Below, one piece after another: positions 26,134-35,219 of a stretch of DNA of 64,000 bases. The stretch is taken from the NCBI GenBank assembly GCA_030431255.1, contig JAUIJL010000021.1, positions 62,001 through 126,000 of the forward strand, in the 5' to 3' direction. The translations under genes were made by a program, and so were the position numbers. Below the pieces are notes generated by a model that did not search any database, was not told where the DNA came from, and saw only the letters and a program-made list of their open reading frames with translations. Origin of the DNA: Thermoanaerobaculia bacterium (GTDB lineage Bacteria > Acidobacteriota > Thermoanaerobaculia > Multivoradales > J023). Each line of letters opens with the position of its first letter. Position 1 is the first letter of the stretch.

Positions 26134-27021
26134 TCAGTAGATGACCGTGGCAAAGCCGCTTTGGATGGAGCAGCTGCGGTGGCTGATGACCACTTCCTGG
26201 CCTTCGATTCGGGTCTCCAGGCCTTGGCTCGAGAAGCGATCCTCGATCGCCGAGGCGATGAATTGGGTCGGGGTGCCGGTGCAGGCCCCCTGGGTGCCGA
26301 AGCAGCCCGCTTGGAAACGAGCAGAGAACTCGATGGGGAAGGGGATGAAGACGCCGTGGCCGGCGCCGCTGTTTCCGTCGTCGCCTGTGCCGTCGTCGCC
26401 GGTTGGCTCGCCGCAGGTCCGGGCCACCACGAAGACTGAGATGCCCTCGTCTTGGCCCCCGGATTTATCGAATTGCGAGGGGTCGTTCTGAAGGGATCCG
26501 TTGAGGTTGGAGGACGGTGCGAAGTTGAGCCGTAGCTCTCCGGAGACCAGGGTCGAGGTCACGCCGGCGGTCGTACCGGCCGTAGCGGTGAAGGTCGGGC
26601 CTTGGTCCTTTTCGGTTTGTAGGAAGACGCGCGTGTTGTGGATCCAATAGGTGCCCGTGGCGGCCTCGAGGATCTTGTCGGGCAGGGTGACGGACTGCCC
26701 CGTCCAGAGGATCATTTGGCCGGTGATGGTTTCGGGGGTGGGGCCCACATTGGCTCCCAATAAGGTGTCGCCATTGGTTTGTTGCACGAAGACGGGAAAG
26801 CCTTGGCTGCCGTTCCAAACCCAGGCAAAGTGCTCGTCCGCCGTGTCGCAGAAGCCGGTGCCGGAGAGGTTGAGGGTATCGCCGGAAACGGCGCTGCTCA
26901 GGCTGGTGCCGGTGAGGTCGGGGTCCTGGCAGCCGTCGGCGAATCCGGCGGACGGCAGGCCGAGGCTCAGGGTCGTCAGGATGGTGGTGGCGAGGATAGA
27001 ACGAGAGATAGACATGCTCAT
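26134..27021 (-). CDS. Secreted protein of unknown function
   Basis: A 295-residue protein with a signal peptide (SRSILATTILTTLSLGLPSAGFA, cut before DGC). The mature part has a Thr/Ser/Gly-rich beta-type composition, six or so Cys that could form disulphides, and an Asp/Gly-rich linker (GDDGTGDDGNSG) near residue 205. The C-terminal third repeats none of the N-terminal part. AGGAG lies 7 nt before the ATG. Directly upstream of it is the di-haem oxidoreductase in the same direction, so coexpression is possible. I do not recognise the family. Confidence 0.75.
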   Translation of the reverse strand: MSMSISRSILATTILTTLSLGLPSAGFADGCQDPDLTGTSLSSAVSGDTLNLSGTGFCDTADEHFAWVWNGSQGFPVFVQQTNGDTLLGANVGPTPETITGQMILWTGQSVTLPDKILEAATGTYWIHNTRVFLQTEKDQGPTFTATAGTTAGVTSTLVSGELRLNFAPSSNLNGSLQNDPSQFDKSGGQDEGISVFVVARTCGEPTGDDGTGDDGNSGAGHGVFIPFPIEFSARFQAGCFGTQGACTGTPTQFIASAIEDRFSSQGLETRIEGQEVVISHRSCSIQSGFATVIY

Positions 27022-27117
27022 TATAGGCTCCTAGGTGTCCTTGGCTTGGTGGTTGATGGGGACTGGGACACGTTCTGGAAAGGGATACCGGATGATGGAA
27101 GGTTGAAGAAAGTCGGC

Positions 27118-28500
27118 TCAAAGGGAGCCGAGAAATTGGACTAAAGCTTGTCGCTGCTCGGCGGATAGTGCCGCAAAGCGGTCGCGGGCGGCTCGGGCCT
27201 CTCCCCCGTGCCAAAGAATCGCTTCTTCGAAGGTCTTTGCTCGTCCGTCGTGCAGCAGCCACATTCGGCCGTTGACCGTCTCCAGCAAACCGAGCCCCCA
27301 CAAGGGCGCCGTGCGCCACTCCCGGGCGCTCGCCCCGGACTCGTCGGTCGGATCCGCGAGATCGGCTCCCAGGTCGTGAAGCAGTAGGTCAGTGTATGGG
27401 TAGATGCGTTGGCTCGCCAGCTCCGACGGTCCCTCCAGCTCGTCGCTGGCGCCGGTCGTGAGGCTGGGTCGGTGACAGGAGTCGCAGCCGATCTGGCTGA
27501 AGAGGTGCTCTCCTTGCTGGATCGCGGGATCCTGGGCTTGGCGCCGGGCCGGCGGAGCGAGAAGCCGTAGATACAAAATCAGGGAGTCGAAGTGGGAGTC
27601 GTGAAGCTCGTGGTGCTCGATGCCCATGTCGTGGCGCAGGGCGGCTCGGGTCTGGCTTCGGAGACTTGGCTGGGCGGCTTTCCAGCCGAAACGGCCGAGG
27701 GATCCTTGCCCGGTTTGCGGGTCCGAGATCCACCTAGCGCGGCCCGAAATGCCGTCGGCGTCGAGGTCGTCAGGGTCGTGAAGCTCGAGAATCTCATCGT
27801 TGGGCACAGCCTCCAAAAGCCCCATGCCGATCAGGGTCGGCGAAACCCGGGGTGACCAATGGGTGTCGGTCGGTGGCTCGGTGTCGGTCCATCGATAATG
27901 TGGTTTGGCGAGGGTAAACGTTTCACCGTCGACGTAGGTGCCGCGGACCGACCGATAGCTGATGTCGATCCGACCTTCGCCCATCGGGCTCCCACCGTCG
28001 TCGATGCGACGGTCCTGAAGCTGACGGCCCAGCACGGGATGGGGTTGGTCGTGGGATCCGTGGGAAAGTCTGAAGATCAATGGCGGTAAAGTGGAGGGCT
28101 CGGGTTGGGACGCCGCCCCGAATTCGGGGCGACGTCCACGGCCGTCTCTGAAATGGCAGTCCGAGCAGGAATTCGCGTTGAAGAGAGGTCCGAGGCCGTC
28201 GAGCCCGGAAGGGCCCTTGCCCGCGGGTCGAAAACCGTGCACGAAGACCTTTTTGCCTTCGCGCATGGGCATCCAATGCTCGTTCCTCAGATTCTTCAGC
28301 GAGCGCCCAAAGGCGTGGGGTCCGGTATCGGAGACGGCGGTTTCCTCTCGGATCAGCTCTCCATGGAGCTGCCGCGAGTTGCCTTGGTGGTCCGTAGCGG
28401 GCTCGGCGAAGATGGAGAACCCTCCACCCACGGCAAAGCCGACCAAGGTCAAGGCAACTACGATGCCGGCGTTTCCCAACCTTTGAGCGTTGATATCCAT
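27118..28500 (-). CDS. Di-haem cytochrome, DUF1111 thiol-oxidoreductase-like
   Basis: A 460-residue periplasmic cytochrome. Haem c sites are CSDCH (in NANSCSDCHFRDGRGR) and CDSCH (in IGCDSCHRPSLTTG). The spacing and the motifs around them match the DUF1111/di-haem oxidoreductase family (PF06537), a relative of MauG and cytochrome c peroxidases. An N-terminal hydrophobic segment (AGIVVALTLVGFAVGGGF) serves as signal or anchor. AAAGGT precedes the ATG. The role is probably electron transfer or peroxidase; the physiological substrate of the family is not settled. Confidence 0.88.
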   Translation of the reverse strand: MDINAQRLGNAGIVVALTLVGFAVGGGFSIFAEPATDHQGNSRQLHGELIREETAVSDTGPHAFGRSLKNLRNEHWMPMREGKKVFVHGFRPAGKGPSGLDGLGPLFNANSCSDCHFRDGRGRRPEFGAASQPEPSTLPPLIFRLSHGSHDQPHPVLGRQLQDRRIDDGGSPMGEGRIDISYRSVRGTYVDGETFTLAKPHYRWTDTEPPTDTHWSPRVSPTLIGMGLLEAVPNDEILELHDPDDLDADGISGRARWISDPQTGQGSLGRFGWKAAQPSLRSQTRAALRHDMGIEHHELHDSHFDSLILYLRLLAPPARRQAQDPAIQQGEHLFSQIGCDSCHRPSLTTGASDELEGPSELASQRIYPYTDLLLHDLGADLADPTDESGASAREWRTAPLWGLGLLETVNGRMWLLHDGRAKTFEEAILWHGGEARAARDRFAALSAEQRQALVQFLGSL

Positions 28501-28750
28501 GTCGATCTACCTTTCGTCTAGCTAATCTCTGTCCAGAAACAGGCTCTCGCGGAAAACGGAGGCCCAGTGCCCTGAGCACGGAAGCGAAGCTTGTCTGAGC
28601 GGCTCAGCCTATGAATCGGCCTAAGATCCACCACATCAGTAGGTTGCAACGGAACCGCAGCGGCAGCGCGAGCTCGTAGCGACGCGCGCAAGGGCACTGG
28701 GCCGACCGAGGGAGTCGTGTTTCAATACGGGACCTATCCAGGAGCGGGGA
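28501..28750. other. Intergenic region with a 13-bp inverted repeat flanking 117 bp
   Basis: No gene seen. GGCCCAGTGCCCT at 28561-28573 and its exact complement at 28691-28703 bracket 117 bp of mixed sequence. This could be a small non-autonomous mobile element, or the closing stem of a structured RNA. No target-site duplication was evident at the outer edges. Confidence 0.5.
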
Positions 28751-29524
28751 TCAGAATCCGTTGCTGATGGAATTCTCGTCCTCGAAGACCAGGGTGTTGC
28801 CGTTGCTTTGCAGCTTGAGGCCGTCGAAGTCGAGGTAGAGGGAGTGGCCGCCCGTGGGAGGGGCTTCCACCAACATCACGCGGTTGCCGACGGCGCTGTC
28901 GCCGTTGCTGGTGCTCACCACCATGTCTTCACCGAGCTGGAAGCCCCAGATGCAATTGCCCACGGTGCCGATGCGGAAGTCCGGCCAGGGCCAGGGCCAG
29001 GGAAGCGGCTCCGGACGGGGGATCGGCTCGAGGGGCGGCGTCCAAGGAGACAAGGGATCCAAGGACAAGGAAGACGAGTTGTCCTGGCCTGCGAATTCAC
29101 CCACCAGGGTGTCGTCCTGGAAGACCCGGACCATGTAGTTGCTCGGACCGTCGGCGCCGGTGAAGATGCCGCTGATCTTCAGGCCGTTGCTCAGCAGCTC
29201 GACCCGGGCTCCAGCGGTACGAACGCCTTCGGCAAAGGCGCCGAGGGTCAGCACGTCGCCCGGTTGGTTGCCGTGGATGCGAATCTTCGCGTCCCATTCC
29301 ACGGCCGACTCCAACACCGAGACCACGCCGTCGTTGCCGGAGTTGCCCAGGTTGGTCACCGCCATGACGGAGCCGTCCGAGGCCAATTGAAGCTGGGCCG
29401 ATCCCACCGGGAAGTGAACGATGCCGTTGTAGTTGACGCCGTTCTGCGCCGCGCCCATAGCCGGAAGGCAAAGGGCACCGGCCAAGACCAGGCTGGTGGT
29501 CGCTAGGTTGCGAATGAGTTTCAT
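28751..29524 (-). CDS. Secreted protein of unknown function with a Pro-Trp linker
   Basis: A 257-residue protein from ATG 29524, which has GGAG 8 nt upstream and gives a signal peptide (MKLIRNLATTSLVLAGALCL, cut near AAQ). A frame extension of 42 codons upstream lacks these features. The mature protein has a beta-rich N-terminal domain, then a proline/tryptophan spacer (PRPEPLPWPWPWPDF) and a second beta-rich domain ending near the C-terminus. No family recognised. It precedes the di-haem cytochrome on the same strand by about 250 bp. Confidence 0.72.
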   Translation of the reverse strand: MKLIRNLATTSLVLAGALCLPAMGAAQNGVNYNGIVHFPVGSAQLQLASDGSVMAVTNLGNSGNDGVVSVLESAVEWDAKIRIHGNQPGDVLTLGAFAEGVRTAGARVELLSNGLKISGIFTGADGPSNYMVRVFQDDTLVGEFAGQDNSSSLSLDPLSPWTPPLEPIPRPEPLPWPWPWPDFRIGTVGNCIWGFQLGEDMVVSTSNGDSAVGNRVMLVEAPPTGGHSLYLDFDGLKLQSNGNTLVFEDENSISNGF

Positions 29525-29699
29525 GGGTGTCTCCAAATCTAAGGGTGTTTGTGGTCCCCGTCGTGGGGTTTCGATCAGCAGCGGGGGTCGATTCAGGTCG
29601 ATTTCTGCTGCTCGGCCCGTAGGGCGCAACACCCGACGGAAACCCGCCACATGGATTTGGATTTTTTTTCGGACCCGAAAAGGTCGGTCGGAACGCGGG

Positions 29700-30368
29700 C
29701 TACAGCCAGCCTTGACGGCGGGCGATGCGCGCCGCCTCGGTGCGGTTTTGCGCGCCGGTTTTGCCGATGGCTTCGGAGAGGTAGTTGCGCACTGTGCCTT
29801 CGGAAAGGTGGAGCTTCTGGGCCATGCGCTCGGTGGAGAGGCCTTCCCCGGCCAAGCGGAGGACTTGACGCTCGCGATCGGTCAGCGGGTCGTGGGCACC
29901 CCAGGCCTCGGTGGCCAGCTCAGGGGCGATGGCCCGGCCACCGGCGGCGGCGGTGCGAATCGCTTGGGCCAAGTCGTCGGAGGGGGCGTCTTTGAGCAAG
30001 TAGCCTTGGACCCCCGCATCGAGCGCTCGGCGGAGATAGCCGGGTCTGGCGAAGGTGGTCAGAATCACCACCGCGGGTTTTGCGCCGGGAGAGCCGCTCA
30101 ATCGGGTCGCCAAGTCGAGACCGGTCAACCCCGGCATTTCGATGTCGGTCAAGAGGATGTCGGGCTCGAGCTCGGCGACCAATTGCAGGGCCTGATCGCC
30201 GTCCGCGGCCCGCCCCACGACCTCGAGATCCTCTTCGAGATCCAACAGCGCCGCCAGGGCGCCGAGCACCATGGCTTGATCCTCAGCGACCACGATGCGG
30301 ATCCGCGGGCGGGCATCGTCGGGCTCGGTCCTGGGATTCTGGGGGTCGGTGGATGGGGGAGCGCTCAT
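29700..30368 (-). CDS. NarL/FixJ-type response regulator
   Basis: A 222-residue DNA-binding regulator. The receiver carries VAEDQ and the phospho-acceptor in LLTDIEMPG, with the switch Lys in YLLKDA. The C-terminal LuxR-type helix-turn-helix is LTDRERQVLRLAGEGLSTER followed by KLHLSEGTVRNYLSEAI. ATG 30368 overlaps the stop of the histidine kinase as ATGA. It is the last gene of the five-gene operon (ABC ATPase, permease, amidohydrolase, kinase, regulator) and most likely controls it. Confidence 0.94.
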   Translation of the reverse strand: MSAPPSTDPQNPRTEPDDARPRIRIVVAEDQAMVLGALAALLDLEEDLEVVGRAADGDQALQLVAELEPDILLTDIEMPGLTGLDLATRLSGSPGAKPAVVILTTFARPGYLRRALDAGVQGYLLKDAPSDDLAQAIRTAAAGGRAIAPELATEAWGAHDPLTDRERQVLRLAGEGLSTERMAQKLHLSEGTVRNYLSEAIGKTGAQNRTEAARIARRQGWL

Positions 30369-31588
30369 CCCTGTCGTCTCCCGTGGCCCGCTCCCTCCAT
30401 GGCCCACGTCGGAAGCTCCACCGTTTGCTCGGAAGGTCCAACGGCTGGGATCGGCAGACTCGCCTCCAGCTTCCAACCCCCTTGTCCGTCCAGGTGCAGC
30501 TCGCCGTCCATCCGGCTCAACCGCTCTTCCATGCCGGTCAAACCGTTACCGGGTCCGTGAGTGCGTCCTCCTTTGCCGTCGTCGACGACTCGAAGCACCG
30601 CCCGCGAGCCCTGGGAGCCGGTCTCTTCCTTGAGGGTGATCTCGCAGCGACCAGCTCCTGAGTGACGGGCCACGTTGGTGACCGCTTCCCGCAGCACAAG
30701 GGCCAAAGCCGCTTCTTGACGGGTTTCGAGGGCGATGGGGGCCATGCGGGCGTCGAGCTCGATGCCCCGGGTTTGGCAAACGATGCGCGCCCGGGCCACC
30801 TCCCCCGCCAAGCCGGTCTCCCGATAACCCTCCACTGCCTCCCGGACCTGGCGCAGGGCGTCGCGGGAGATCTGCTCCACCTCGGCAATTTCGTCCCCGG
30901 CCCGGGCGTCGCCTCGGTCGGAGAGCTTGCGGGCGAGCTCGGCTTTCATGGTGATCAACGACAGGGTATGGCCCAGAATGTCGTGTAGATCTCGGGCGAT
31001 GCGTTCCCTTTCAGCGATCGTGGCGAGATGCTCGGCTTCCTCGCGGGTTCTCCGCAGGTGGGCGTTCTTGCGGGTCATTTCGGCAAAGTAGATGTTGGTG
31101 GCGCCCACAATCCAGCAGAAGGTCAGGGACATGAGGCTCCACGTGGCGGGTAGCTCGAGAATCCAACCGCAAGCCAAGACGATCACCGAAATGCCGATCA
31201 GCACCCGTCGACCGATCTTGGGTGGTCCCACCGCGCCGGTAAAACCGGCGGCGAAAATGAAAAAGACGAGGGCCGAGGCGTTGAAGGGCACCCAGACCAG
31301 GCCCAGGATCACCAGGCCGGTGATATTCCACAGCAGCTCCAAGCCACCGCGCCAATAGCCGTTAAAATAGAGCGCCAGAAAGACCACCAGGCTTACCGCC
31401 GCCCAGGCGAGGGTCTCACGGCTCGGTGGCCGGAAGTACCAGGGAAACGCCAAGAAACCGAGGTAGCAAAGCCAAAGGTAAGGCGTCCATCCGATCTCGG
31501 GACGAGCCGGCAGCAGCCGGCGGTGAAGGGCCAGGATCGATGCCATGAATCGGGATGGACGCTGTGAGGCCATGCTGTCTAGGCTCAT
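30365..31588 (-). CDS. DesK/NarX-like membrane histidine kinase
   Basis: A 407-residue kinase with about six membrane helices in the first 170 residues (for example LWLCYLGFLAFPWYF, AAVSLVVFLALYF, LVFFIFAAGFTGAV). The HisKA_3 phosphorylation site is ERIARDLHDILGHTLS. The ATPase domain has LREAVTNVARHSG, VVDDGKGG and GNGLTGMEERL. ATGA overlaps exist at both ends with its neighbours. The large membrane domain with no periplasmic loop suggests it senses a membrane state or the adjacent transporter. Confidence 0.93.
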   Translation of the reverse strand: MSLDSMASQRPSRFMASILALHRRLLPARPEIGWTPYLWLCYLGFLAFPWYFRPPSRETLAWAAVSLVVFLALYFNGYWRGGLELLWNITGLVILGLVWVPFNASALVFFIFAAGFTGAVGPPKIGRRVLIGISVIVLACGWILELPATWSLMSLTFCWIVGATNIYFAEMTRKNAHLRRTREEAEHLATIAERERIARDLHDILGHTLSLITMKAELARKLSDRGDARAGDEIAEVEQISRDALRQVREAVEGYRETGLAGEVARARIVCQTRGIELDARMAPIALETRQEAALALVLREAVTNVARHSGAGRCEITLKEETGSQGSRAVLRVVDDGKGGRTHGPGNGLTGMEERLSRMDGELHLDGQGGWKLEASLPIPAVGPSEQTVELPTWAMEGAGHGRRQG

Positions 31589-33438
31589 CGAATCTCTACG
31601 TCGTCGATCTCAAAGCGGAATCCGCCTAATTGGCCGGTGGCGGCGAAAGATACGGCTCGCAGCTTGGCGGGTTCCGCGCCCCGAAATCCTTTGAGCGGCA
31701 GCGTGATCCGGGTCCAATCGTCCGACGATTCAAAGGTGAGGCTCGGCGGAATACCTTGCATATCCCCGGAGAATAACATCACGGAGTAGCTGCGACCGTC
31801 TCCCCGGGCGCGGAAGCTCAGCTCCTTGCGGGCCGAGAAGTCCACCGCTACCGAGGGGTTGGGGCCGAGAAACGTCATCGCCCCGGCCCATGGAAACATG
31901 GCGCCCTGGAGCAGCTCACCGGTGATGCGGAGGGCTCCGTCGACGACTTGGAGATCGACCACGGATTTGCCGCCCATGCGATCGTCGGTGGTTTTCATCC
32001 AAGCCTGGCCGGAGCGGCTCGACAAGCCGTTGTCGAAATCGGCCAACAAGGTGTCGTCGGGTGCCGGCGCGGTTGCGATCTCGGGGGCGGCTTGCTGCTC
32101 GGCTGCCAACTTCACGGGGCGGCCGGACTTCCACACCTTTCGGATTCTCTGGGTCGCGGTGATGTCGGCGGTGGGATCCCCTGCCACGAGGACCAGATCC
32201 GCCAGCTGCCCCTCGGCAATGCGGCCGCGCTTCGGCACGCCGAAATGGTCGGCTGCCAACGACGTCGCCGCGCGCAGGGCCTGCTCCGGAGACAGGCCGT
32301 TCTCGGTCAGCAATTGGAGCTCCCGATGCAGGGAGAAACCGAAGGCGGTGCTCGGGTTGGGGGCGTCCGAGCCGGCGAGAATCGGAACCCCGGCTTCGGC
32401 GAGCCGACGGACGCTTTGGGTCGGAACGGCCCAATCGAGCTTTGTGGATGGCGGGAAACGTCGCTCCAAGCTCGCCCGTTGAGGGGCGCTCAAGCTCGAC
32501 CCCAGGGGGCCTTCAGCCAAGGCCATGGACGGCTCGGGATCCACCATGCCCTCGACCACCACCAGGGTCGGCACGACGAAGATGCCGGAGCGCTTGAGGG
32601 TCTCCAGCTCGGCGTCGTCGATCTCACGATCACGCCAGACGTGAACGAGGCCATCCGCACCCAGCTCCGCCACCCGCAGGGCGTCGTCCAATAAGGAGGC
32701 GTGCACCACTGCTTTCAATCCCTGCCTGTGTGCGGCGTCGATCAACGCCGCGATGGTGGGCGGGTCGAGGGTGGGAAGGGATTGGCCCCAACCGGGCTCG
32801 ACGACGATTTTGATCCAATCGGAGCCTTCCTCCTTGCGCGCTTTCACCCAGGCGTCGGCGGCTTCCGGGCTTGCAACCTGGGGCACGGGCATGCCGAATT
32901 GGGTGCCGTGTCCACCATCGACCGTGGCCAGATATCCAGCGGAGAAGAGATCCGCCAGACCGGCATCTCCGGTGCCGTCGCGGTGCTTCCGCGCCTTTTG
33001 AAGCTCGGTCGGGCTGGTGAATTGATCCAAGACCGTGGTGACGCCGAAGCGAACGGCGTCGGCCCGGGAGCTGCCCCAGGTGTGGACGTGGGCGTCCAAT
33101 AGGCCGGGCATGAGGGTGTGCCCTGATCCGTCGACCCGTTCGAGATCGTCCGGCAGCTCGAGATCCGGGCCCATCGCCTGAATGTGGCCGTTTTCTACCC
33201 AAACGGTGGCTTTGGGATGGGTCCGCTCGCCGTCGAAGACCCGGGCGTTCACGACGGCAAAGCTTGTGGAGTCGGAGTTGGTCTCTGCGGATTCTTGGGA
33301 TGCCTCCGCGGTGATCTCCGGCGTCGGCATGAGGAGGGTCATCGTCAGTAGAAGAGTGGGGATGCCGACGATGGAAAGGCCGGCCCAGCGGAGGGCCTTG
33401 GGGCGGTGCTCATGCTCGGGAATTGCTGGCTCAGACAT
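31585..33438 (-). CDS. Amidohydrolase fused to a CIA30-like domain
   Basis: A 617-residue protein. An N-terminal hydrophobic segment (LSIVGIPTLLLTMTLLMP) looks like an uncleaved signal or anchor. The imidazolonepropionase-type amidohydrolase (about 55-440) has HVH (LLDAHVHTWGS), later histidines in KAVVHASLLDD and GLVHVW, and the catalytic Asp in ILAGSDAPNPS. Residues about 465-617 match the CIA30 fold (LLADFDNGL, WMKTTDDRMGGKS). It is 9 bp after the ABC permease and overlaps the kinase. It probably hydrolyses a small extracytoplasmic compound, perhaps one the transporter handles. Confidence 0.87.
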   Translation of the reverse strand: MSEPAIPEHEHRPKALRWAGLSIVGIPTLLLTMTLLMPTPEITAEASQESAETNSDSTSFAVVNARVFDGERTHPKATVWVENGHIQAMGPDLELPDDLERVDGSGHTLMPGLLDAHVHTWGSSRADAVRFGVTTVLDQFTSPTELQKARKHRDGTGDAGLADLFSAGYLATVDGGHGTQFGMPVPQVASPEAADAWVKARKEEGSDWIKIVVEPGWGQSLPTLDPPTIAALIDAAHRQGLKAVVHASLLDDALRVAELGADGLVHVWRDREIDDAELETLKRSGIFVVPTLVVVEGMVDPEPSMALAEGPLGSSLSAPQRASLERRFPPSTKLDWAVPTQSVRRLAEAGVPILAGSDAPNPSTAFGFSLHRELQLLTENGLSPEQALRAATSLAADHFGVPKRGRIAEGQLADLVLVAGDPTADITATQRIRKVWKSGRPVKLAAEQQAAPEIATAPAPDDTLLADFDNGLSSRSGQAWMKTTDDRMGGKSVVDLQVVDGALRITGELLQGAMFPWAGAMTFLGPNPSVAVDFSARKELSFRARGDGRSYSVMLFSGDMQGIPPSLTFESSDDWTRITLPLKGFRGAEPAKLRAVSFAATGQLGGFRFEIDDVEIR

Positions 33439-33447
33439 GGATATCTC

Positions 33448-34236
33448 CTATCGGCGTCGATAGCCGCGGGCAGCAATACCCAGGCAGATGAATGTGACGG
33501 CGGCCAAGACGGCCACGTGGATCGGCCAGGGATAGCCGGAATCGAGTTGGATCACCCCGAGGGCGAGCTGGCTCAGGTGAAAGGGCGGCAGAGCGAAGGC
33601 GAGCTTCTGCATGACCTCCGGCAACATGGTGATGGGAATCCACAAGCCGGAAAGAAAGGCCATGGGCAGGTAGAAGAGATTCACCACCGCCGGCGCGCCT
33701 TTGCCACTGACGTGGGTGCCGATGGCGAGGCCGAACGCCGAGAAGGGCAACGTGCCCAGAAGCAGGACCGCGGCGAGGCCGAGCCATTGATGGGCCTCGA
33801 ATCGAACCCCGCCGAGGGTCGCCGCCAACAAGAACAGCTCGATCAGCACGATGCAGGAGAAGACCAAGGCGGCGATAATCTTGGACACCAAGAATGCACC
33901 GGCCGGCATGGGGGTCACTTGTTTGAGACGCAGCTCACCGGACTCCCTGGCGACCGCCGTGCCGACACCGAACCCGAAGAGGGCCGTGCCGATGACGCCG
34001 AAGGCGCCGTAGGTCGCGAGCAAATAGCTCGACATGCCGCTGCCTTTGCCGAACAACACGCCGAAGAAGAGATAGAACATCGCCGGAAATAGGAGCGTGG
34101 GCAGGGAGAAATCCAGCTGACGAAAGACCGAGACCAATTCGTAGCAGGACTCCGTCCAATAGGCGCTCAGACGTCTCGACAAGCTCACCGAGGCAGTGCT
34201 CGGGCATGGCGGGCTCAAAGCTTGTGCTCGGCTCAT
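33448..34236 (-). CDS. ABC-2 type transporter permease
   Basis: A 262-residue membrane protein with six helices, among them PTLLFPAMFYLFFGVLFG, TYGAFGVIGTALFGFGVG, FSCIVLIELFLLAATLGG and VAVLAAVTFICLGIAARGY. The VARESGELRLKQVTPMPA loop is typical of ABC-2 exporters. Its ATG overlaps the ATPase stop by 4 bp, so the two form one exporter, probably for a drug, lipid or peptide. Confidence 0.92.
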   Translation of the reverse strand: MSRAQALSPPCPSTASVSLSRRLSAYWTESCYELVSVFRQLDFSLPTLLFPAMFYLFFGVLFGKGSGMSSYLLATYGAFGVIGTALFGFGVGTAVARESGELRLKQVTPMPAGAFLVSKIIAALVFSCIVLIELFLLAATLGGVRFEAHQWLGLAAVLLLGTLPFSAFGLAIGTHVSGKGAPAVVNLFYLPMAFLSGLWIPITMLPEVMQKLAFALPPFHLSQLALGVIQLDSGYPWPIHVAVLAAVTFICLGIAARGYRRR

Positions 34237-35219
34237 GCTGCGTGCTCCCGTTGATTGTGGCTCGACTCGGAGGCCGAGCCGGGATCGTCGCCGGTCAGGG
34301 CGAGGAAGGCTTGCTCGAGACCCACGCCGCTGACCTCGAGGTCGCTGAGCTGTGGATCCATTTCCAACAGCCGGCGAACGACGGACTCGGCATGGGGCGT
34401 CAGGATCTCCAGGCTCGAGCCGCGGCGATCGGCCCTGGAGACCTCGTCCATGGGGCGCAGGATGTCCGGATCGATGGACGTCTTGCAGCGCACCAACTTG
34501 CCGGAGACCTGGGCTTCGAGCTGCTCGGGCGTGCCTTCGGCGATCAGCCGCCCCCGATGGATGACCGCGACCCGATCCGCCAGGGCGGCGGCTTCTTCGA
34601 GGTAGTGAGTGGTGAGCAACACGGTGCGGCCACCGGCGGTGAGCTCACGGATCGCGGCCCAGAGCCGACGGCGAGAATCCAGGTCGAGACCCGCGGAAGG
34701 CTCGTCGAGAAAGAGCAGCTCCGGGTCGCCGGCCATGGCGAGGGCGAACATCACCCGCTGCAATTGACCGCCGGACAGCTCGTTGGATCGACGATCCATG
34801 AGCTCGTGGAGCTCGGCGGCCTCCACCAACCGACGGGTGGGGGCGGGGCTCGGGTAGTAGGAGCGAAAGAGATCGATTTGCTCCTCGACCTTGAGCGTCG
34901 GGGCGATGCCCGAATCTTGCAGCATGGCGCCCATTCGGCATCGGACCTCGGGCTCCCGCGGATCGCGACCAAAGAGGGTGGCTTGCCCTTCGTCCGGCCG
35001 TAGCAGGCCCAAGAGCAAGGAAATGGCGGTGGTTTTGCCGGCGCCGTTCGGGCCCAAGAGCGCCAAAACCTCGCCTTGTTGGACGTTGAGGTCGAGGCCG
35101 GTCAGCGCTTCGATGTTGCCGTATCGTTGGGTCACTCCGCTGAGGCGTGCGACCGTTGCAGATTCCTGCGCGGTGGATTCCTGCGCGGTGGATTCCTGCG
35201 CGGTGGATACATGGTGCAT
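34233..35219 (-). CDS. ABC transporter ATP-binding protein
   Basis: A 328-residue ATPase of the drug/ABC-2 class. Walker A is LLGPNGAGKTT, the signature is NELSGGQLQRV, Walker B is LLFLDEPSAGLD and the switch His is in LLTTHYLEEA. ATG 35219 has AAGGA 6-7 nt upstream. Just after it come three exact 15-bp repeats encoding STAQE, making an odd flexible N-terminus before the ATPase core. First gene of a five-gene operon; no divergent promoter was identified with confidence. Confidence 0.94.
   Translation of the reverse strand: MHHVSTAQESTAQESTAQESATVARLSGVTQRYGNIEALTGLDLNVQQGEVLALLGPNGAGKTTAISLLLGLLRPDEGQATLFGRDPREPEVRCRMGAMLQDSGIAPTLKVEEQIDLFRSYYPSPAPTRRLVEAAELHELMDRRSNELSGGQLQRVMFALAMAGDPELLFLDEPSAGLDLDSRRRLWAAIRELTAGGRTVLLTTHYLEEAAALADRVAVIHRGRLIAEGTPEQLEAQVSGKLVRCKTSIDPDILRPMDEVSRADRRGSSLEILTPHAESVVRRLLEMDPQLSDLEVSGVGLEQAFLALTGDDPGSASESSHNQREHAA
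35161..35205. repeat. Three exact 15-bp repeats inside the ABC ATPase start
   Basis: GATTCCTGCGCGGTG occurs three times head to tail, coding STAQE repeats on the minus strand. Unit length is a multiple of three, so slippage would change the N-terminal length without breaking the frame. Confidence 0.9.
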
